The position numbers and the translations under genes were made by a program. This document shows positions 58,016 through 64,000 of a stretch of 64,000 nucleotides of DNA, piece after piece. Origin of the DNA: Mucor racemosus (Eukaryota > Mucoromycota > Mucoromycetes > Mucorales > Mucoraceae). Below the pieces are notes generated by a model. It was not told the DNA's origin. It was given only the letters and a program-made list of their open reading frames with translations, and did no database searches. The stretch lies in the NCBI GenBank assembly GCA_027405735.1, contig JAPEHQ010000015.1:1178001-1242000 (forward strand), read 5' to 3'. Within the stretch, counting starts at the first letter, position 1. Each line of letters opens with the position of its first letter.

Positions 58016-59189
58016 ATTCCTCATTTGTATATCCACTTTTTTCTTTTTCACTAGTTGTAGATACCTTTTTCTTTCTTTCTGTTATATAAATCCAACAATC
58101 ATTTCAAATAATAAATACTAGCCAGGGGCTTCAGAGGAATTCATTGCTCGAGAAATGTTATTTTTAAATATACATTATAAACAAAATAAAGCTTAGTTGC
58201 ATATATATAGTACATAAGGTGTATGTGCACACATGTCAACAAGAAAACAATTACCTTACATAACATTACTTGTCAAATGTAATTTAAACTCTTTCTGTCA
58301 ATTTACTTGTTTATGTGTCTTGAAGAATCAAATGTGTGTACAACATAGCATAAATACAATATACATACATATATGCAGATATGCACTAGTGAACAATATC
58401 GACATTGTAACAATAAATTTGCATAAAGAGTACAAACCATGTTGATAAAGAAAGTATCACAAAGTGGCGACATAAACTGCATCACCGTCGCCACAGCACA
58501 CTACATGGACTAACTCTAATTGACAGAATCAGATAAGATCATCAGGGGTTGGGGGAAGAGATTCAGTAAATTTTGCAGATGGTTTTACATGTTTTAAAAG
58601 AAAAGGATACAATATATAGCATACTAAGCTGCAAAACTTGGACGAATATTTAATTACATAAATATGTTTGTTTGTTAAATTATATGTATTTCGTGTATAA
58701 CGTACAATTAATTCAGCAAGCCTTGCATTGATTTGTATCGTCAGATAAGGCATCAGTGAATGTCTCACCCTACAATTACAACTACTGCTGTTTTACGAAT
58801 TAGCATCCATTGAAAACATCTATTAATCATTTGGAAAAGATGTTGCATTGTCAGGCAAAACACTGGAACATTACATGCAATAATTGACCGAGCTATTCAT
58901 ATAAGGCATTTTAACTGATTTCTCATTAACCTACAATTTTTACATTCCTGGCCCTCCCAATTTGTAATTTTCAACTGCAGTTGTTATATAAACCTAAAAG
59001 ACGAGCCTAAAGTATGCTGATTGTACTGTAAGAAACATCAATCTCGGGTATCTTAATTCTATGTAGTTTTGCAACTCATAACGACGGCAATATACGTGTC
59101 AAAATCGTTTTAAGCGATCAAATATCATGAAATTTCGAAATCTCCAGTCTATTTGAAGCAATATTCATTGATTAGGAGCATTTTTTCCA
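58016..59189. other. Spacer between island 4 and repeat A copy 4
   Basis: No full gene was found. A minus-strand stretch near 58734-58784 follows a possible acceptor (TTGTAG) and reads GETFTDALSDDTNQCKAC before a stop, which resembles a prenylated C-terminus, but no upstream exons are found. A minus-strand open frame at 58529-58768 is unrecognised. Confidence 0.3.
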
Positions 59190-61860
59190 ATTGCTTAAAA
59201 AAAAACTGTGTTATACTCCTTTGAAAACAGCCCTTAGCTAATAGAAACAAGATATGTTATTTATAGGCTCATTGCTCATTAAGAGAAACTTCAAAATTCA
59301 ACTTCGAACCATTATTTGATTTTATAAAATTTATATGGCAGTTGTTGAGTTCTAGATTTACCTGATCAAGAACGGCTCTTAAATTGATTTTGATAATTTC
59401 AATTGCCAATCATGCGTTTAAAGCAACCCTTATTCTATTTGATTCGTATGTACTTTGGGTTTTTGTTTATAATACAAGACATTATGAATATGCGTGATAT
59501 CTTTGATACACTAGAATACTGTTGGTTATTTATGGATCATATTCATAATCGCTAATTTGAATTCCATGGTATATTTTCAAATGGGATGGATTTTAATTTA
59601 TTATATGGGAAAATACTATCCAATTCAGCACAAGGCTGAAACTTTACAATTCTGTTGATCAACCCTAGTCGTACCTACCATTATAACAGGAGTTCATCTG
59701 GATACATATTCATCGAGTTTAATACTAAATAACTGTGAAATTAGGGCTTACTTGGGTCCATATTTACGGTGAACCAACTTTATGCTGGTATTAATAGAAA
59801 ATGAGCAGTAAAAATATTAATTGATGTCCTTGCGCAACTCAACTCACAATAGCTCATGGAGGTTGAAACCTGGTGTGCATTTAATACTGTAACAATTTAC
59901 ATATATCTAACTGTATGTAGAATATACGCTTACTCGAATTGGGATTCGTGGAGATTGTACTTTTGATTGTTTTGCAATAAAGGTGCACAGAAAGCAATAA
60001 TAGGGTATTTTAGCGATCATTTTCCCGACACACATCTGCTTGTGAAAACTATCCTTCGAGACCATTATTTCAAAGATATGTATACTCTCATGTAAAATTA
60101 GAAATAATTAGGATATTAGGATTGAAATTTGCCGAGATAAGGTTTTTATTGTCAAGTTGGTTTCAGAACGTTTCAGATGATGATTTTCGAATTTTCTCGC
60201 CCACTTTTAAGTCGAATTCCATCAGATTTTCAAAGAAGATGGCCTTTCCTCTACAGGTTATTTATATCTATCCTAAAGTAGAAGAGTTGATACCAAAATA
60301 TAAGTGCACTAGCCTAACATCGATCAAAAATTGACCTCAAATCGATTGAAAAAAAATTGAGAATCTAAATTAATGCGTTAATTTTTTGCATTCACAAAAT
60401 AGATCCAACTGCAGAATACTCTGCATATTCTGTTTCGGCAAGAAATATTGATTTTTCGTTGAGATAATCAAAATCATAGCTTACAGTATATCTGACAATC
60501 TATTCTTGCTGAGTATCAAAATTAATTCGCAAAATTAATCAGAATATGAATCAGAAAATGATCAAAAAACAAAAACAAATTAATAGCTCATGAACTACAA
60601 AGTAAATAGACTAAGTTTATTAAATTGTTTTTGTGCAGTTTTGGATTCTGCATCCATCTAAATAAAAACCAGGCAAATTCTTTAAATGAAATCTTACTTG
60701 AAATGCAATTGAAATTTTGGACGTTTTTTGAAGATACACATAACTTTTTATAAGCATATCTTGCATATAAAAACGGAAAATAATGGGTGTAAATATTACC
60801 TATCGATAGAGCTATTATTAAATCTTTTAGCTGCATTTTTCGTAGAGAAAACAAGATTTTTGTCAATTTTTTTTCAAATTCAGAATTTTGGATGAGGGTA
60901 TATAAGGGAAAAATTGAAGTTAGAAACGAAAGTATTCCTTTGTACACATTTTTCAGGATATCTCCACGAAAAATTAATATTTTGAAAAAACCTAAATTGG
61001 GTCCGAGAGAGCTCAACAAGATTGATGAAATGAATGTAGAATAAATGCTGTTCAGTTTAACAAATATTTATAAATTTACCACAAAAAATGTCAAAAAAAT
61101 GAAAAAAATAAAAGTGCTCAGAATTTTTTTATACTCAAATATATTATAGAGCGCTTCAAAACAAGTAAGTTTTACTATTAAAAAGTATTAATATAACTTA
61201 ACTTTTCATAGAGATATGAAGCCTCAAAGTGTTTGGTTTTTATCAGTGAAATACGCGTAAAAATCTGAAACAATTGCACTAAACATGTTATACCAACTGG
61301 AAAAAATAGGATATTTCCGGATATTTGTTTTCAGATTAAAATTAAACATCTCAGGTACATTTGCATATAATTTTTTATTGATTTTATATAATGACAAAAA
61401 AAATTAGAGTGTGATAAGTACTATGATATTGTAATAGATGATTGAGTCTATTAAGAAAGAAGTACTAGAGGTGGACGTTATTGGTGTTACTAATTGTAGT
61501 CGACTATTACTTTGGTCAATACTTACTATGTATTAAGCATGATTAATATGTGACAGGTAGTATTAAGTAATAGGTCGGTTATGGTTGTGTTAATAAGTTT
61601 ATTTGATTAAAATTATTTATGAAGGAAGAAAACAGATATTTTCATTAATGTTCAATATCTGATTTAACATTTACATATTTATATGAATTATGCAACTAAA
61701 ACTAATCTATGCAATTATTATTGAAACATCGTGTAATGTGAATTATTACATAGAGCATGGATGAAAAATGATAGTCAGTTTTTAAGGGAAAAGTATGAAT
61801 TTTACCTGTTTTTGAGCCTTTCGTAAGATGCAAAATAAAATTAGGACTAGGTAGTTTAAT
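59190..61860 (-). repeat. Repeat A, copy 4 (inverted)
   Basis: The reverse complement follows copy 3 over nearly its whole length, from 61860 down to about 59190, without the hAT MITE. Copies 3 and 4 face each other across island 4 (51201-59189). Confidence 0.78.
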
Positions 61861-61953
61861 TGAATAATTTATATCTATTGAGTAGTGTCTAAGATGTACA
61901 GTATTCCTAAAAATGATTCGTATAATGGTAACTATAGAAAAGAGTAGTATTGG
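61861..61953. other. Short spacer
   Basis: AT-rich link between repeat A copy 4 and the next repeat. Nothing else was seen. Confidence 0.3.
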
Positions 61954-62008
61954 TGCTGAGCCGGGTTTTGCCAGCCAAATTTACTAGAATAAGCTGGGCT
62001 CGACAGCA
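61954..62008 (+). repeat. TGTCGAGC..GCTCGACA hairpin unit, copy 2
   Basis: A diverged relative of 32704-32755, with TGCTGAGC at one end, GCTCGACA at the other, and AAATTTACTAG plus GGTTTTGCC inside. It directly precedes B copy 4. Confidence 0.45.
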
Positions 62009-63316
62009 ACCCTCCTAGTCTCTAATATAGACTGCTACCTATTATATTGAAAACATTAGTCTCTTCTGTTAGCATGCATATTTAGATAAAAGAAAAGAAT
62101 ACCAGCTTGATAGTCTGATATGCCGATATGCCTTATCAAACGGTAAATAATATCCTTGGAATATGAAAACAAAAAGGAGAAACAACAGACGTAGGAAAGG
62201 ATTTTCAAGGCTTTATATTATTTAGCACATTTAAAACCCTGCTAAATTACACATTTCACCCAATGTAAAAGCAGCATTACAGAACATCAACCCATAAACT
62301 AAGCAAAATAGGCAATATCTGCTATCATAGAAACATACATTTTTCTACTAGGAAAACTGTCTGTCATATCATAGATTCATTAAAAAATTGCAAAAGCGAG
62401 CCCGTAGAGCGACGCCATAATTGAGCATAACACGATCGAACGGCTAAGTCTTCTTTTATACTATGGTATATATCTAAACTTTAAATGAAAGTGCTTTTTT
62501 TTTTACTTTTCTTATAATATTTAACCACGTACGGTCTGAAAATTCAGTTTTTGTAGCGGACATTTTTCGGGGCTCATTTTATCCTTACCAACACTCATGA
62601 TTTTGATCAAAAAATAGAAAAATCAAATTTTGATACCAAAATCGACGTTTAAATATACTACATTGTGAGAGAAAACTGTAGCCATAGCTAATACACATTT
62701 TATAAAAGCTTAATATTAAATATTAAGTAATGAAACTTAGCATTTTTGGCCCAAAAACGGTTTTTTGATTAAAGGATTTTCATGTAATGTTTTGCAATAA
62801 AAATGTTTATTATTTTTTATTGAGCAAATAGAGCGCTAGATTCCGTACATGTGTATACTTTTTGTTTTTATAATTGGTAGAAGAATTAACCCTAAATTTG
62901 CAAAACCAGAAAAAAAAAAATTAAAAAATGTCAAAATTGATGATCTGGACAAAAATAATTTTCTAAATTAATATTCCGCTAATAAGCCTTGTAAGTCTTA
63001 AAAATAAGAGATTTTATAATACTTGAGAACTTTTTCAAGAATTTACGATGCTGTATCCACTTGATTCAAGCGTATTACTGTAAATCGTTATATATGTTAA
63101 TATTGCGTGGTAGTTTATTTGATAATAATATAGTCGTATTTGATAATTATTGCGCTAGAGGTGATTTACATTAAGTTTTTTTTTACTCTTACCTCTCCGA
63201 TATTATAAACATAAACGTAAACATAAACATAAACATGGCCATCACTGGAAGCTATTGCCACCTTTTTACCCTCTTTGTCTCAAGCCAATTTATTCAATGC
63301 TTCACCAGAACAAACT
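62009..63316 (+). repeat. Repeat B, copy 4
   Basis: Starts at 'ctagtctctaatatagactg' and follows copies 2 and 3 through 'gtagagcgacgcc' to the captured dynein exon, where it stops within the exon and joins repeat C. Confidence 0.75.
63193..63316 (-). pseudogene. Captured dynein intermediate chain exon, copy 4 (partial)
   Basis: Only the last half of the exon remains (NKLA-like part, GHVYVYVYVYV repeat, donor GTAAGA). It has the same GTTTAT-type expansion as copy 1, partly altered to ACGTAAAC. Confidence 0.6.
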
Positions 63317-63749
63317 TACTTTTGACCTATAAAAATTGATTTATTAGTAAAACCAATTATTAATTAATAATAACAACAAGCTAATAAGTAGTAATAATTA
63401 TGGTGTACCTTTGAGAATTGGTAGTGGTATACAAGTCAACATTTCGTTTTTTTCCTCTTCTTAGCTGTTGGCCACTAAATAGAAACAAATACTTTTTAGA
63501 AACTAAATAAACTAACATGAGTTTATTCATTCATTCAAATCAAGTGAATACTATACATATTTTTATAATTACCAATTTTTCAACAGGTAAATATCGATTT
63601 TAGACAAAAAAAAAAAAGCATTAATTATACTGTAGTAGATGATGGAACAAAATGATTAATAAGTTCTGGATGCTTTTGTTGTTTGAGAAAATATTATAAT
63701 GCGCCCTAAAATTTGTACAATTAATAATTTATTTCCAAATAAACAATAG
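63317..63749 (+). repeat. Repeat C, unsplit copy
   Basis: Continuous over the point where the other copy holds the Ty3 element. The target site here reads TGAAT instead of TCAAT. Confidence 0.85.
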
Positions 63750-64000
63750 GAAAAACATGTTCTTGTACCTGTTACTTGATTTCAGTTTAAAAAAGATATT
63801 GGTCTTTTTGTGGTGATTTTAAATATAAATAAAAGAGCCCACGAAACAGTGGTGGGGAAGAAAAAAGAAAAATAATCGTAAATCAGTCGATTTTGTGTGT
63901 TACAAACAGAATTTTACAAAGGCATAAATACTTTTACTGTTGGCAAACTGGTTGTTGTCGTTGTTCCCAATTGGTCTTTGAAAGAAGAACATGGGTAGAA
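63750..64000 (+). repeat. Repeat D, copy 2 (runs off the window)
   Basis: The inverted partner of 32835-33115. It carries 'gaaaaacatgttcttgtacc' at its start and continues to the window end. Confidence 0.65.

Noticed and set aside
58734..58784. A possible last exon ending in CKAC, like a prenylated GTPase
   Set aside because: No upstream GTPase exons are present on that strand within reach.
1..64000. CRISPR array, rRNA or bacterial-type operon
   Set aside because: No regularly spaced direct repeats or rRNA motifs were seen, and gene structure is clearly eukaryotic.

Overview
The window looks like nuclear DNA of an early-diverging filamentous fungus, most likely Mucoromycota. This rests on the strongly AT-rich sequence, many short GT..AG introns (about 45-80 nt), a RegA-type response-regulator/phosphodiesterase fusion, and otherwise ordinary fungal housekeeping genes. 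The genus cannot be fixed from the sequence alone.

Four compact gene islands are separated by repeat-rich stretches. Island 1 (1-2934) holds the 3'-open RMI1 gene, a TenA/THI-4 protein and tail-anchored cytochrome b5. Island 2 (8474-16048) holds a REC-PDE cyclic-nucleotide phosphodiesterase, a Mug/TDG-type G/T-U mismatch glycosylase, RNA polymerase III subunit RPC82 and two small unrecognised spliced genes. Island 3 (38370-48057) holds a Nem1/CTDNEP1-type phosphatase, an NT-C2 domain protein and the complete 2351-codon PRP8 splicing factor, which has no intein. Island 4 (51495-58015) holds PRMT3, DNA polymerase alpha subunit B (POL12), LAMTOR1/Ego1 of the Ragulator complex, and a second FCP1/SCP-family phosphatase with a poly-Q tail. 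I assembled exon structures by hand by matching splice sites and reading phase; total lengths and phases close in every complete gene listed.

The spaces between islands are built from a few repeat families present several times in this one window. Repeat A (up to about 2.6 kb) has five copies. Repeat B (more than 3 kb) has four copies, and each carries the same captured exon of a cytoplasmic dynein intermediate chain WD40 region, with flanking splice signals still in place. Repeat C is split by a Ty3/mdg4 retrotransposon (26539-32402) with a 5-bp target duplication; the unsplit version is at the right end of the window. There are also solo LTR-like units, a second dead integrase, a 496-bp TA-flanked MITE (18788-19283) and a 363-bp hAT-type MITE with an 8-bp target duplication (50369-50731).

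Functional themes: DNA replication and repair (RMI1, POL12, glycosylase), RNA processing and transcription (PRP8, RPC82), signalling and methylation (PDE, PRMT3, LAMTOR1) and lipid or membrane control (Nem1-like phosphatase, cytochrome b5). RMI1 and POL12, both replication-linked, share GC-rich ACGCGA and GCGCGCGA motifs upstream of their starts, which stand out in this AT-rich DNA and suggest G1/S-type control. Repeat A copies in opposite orientation flank island 4, so that block could invert by recombination.
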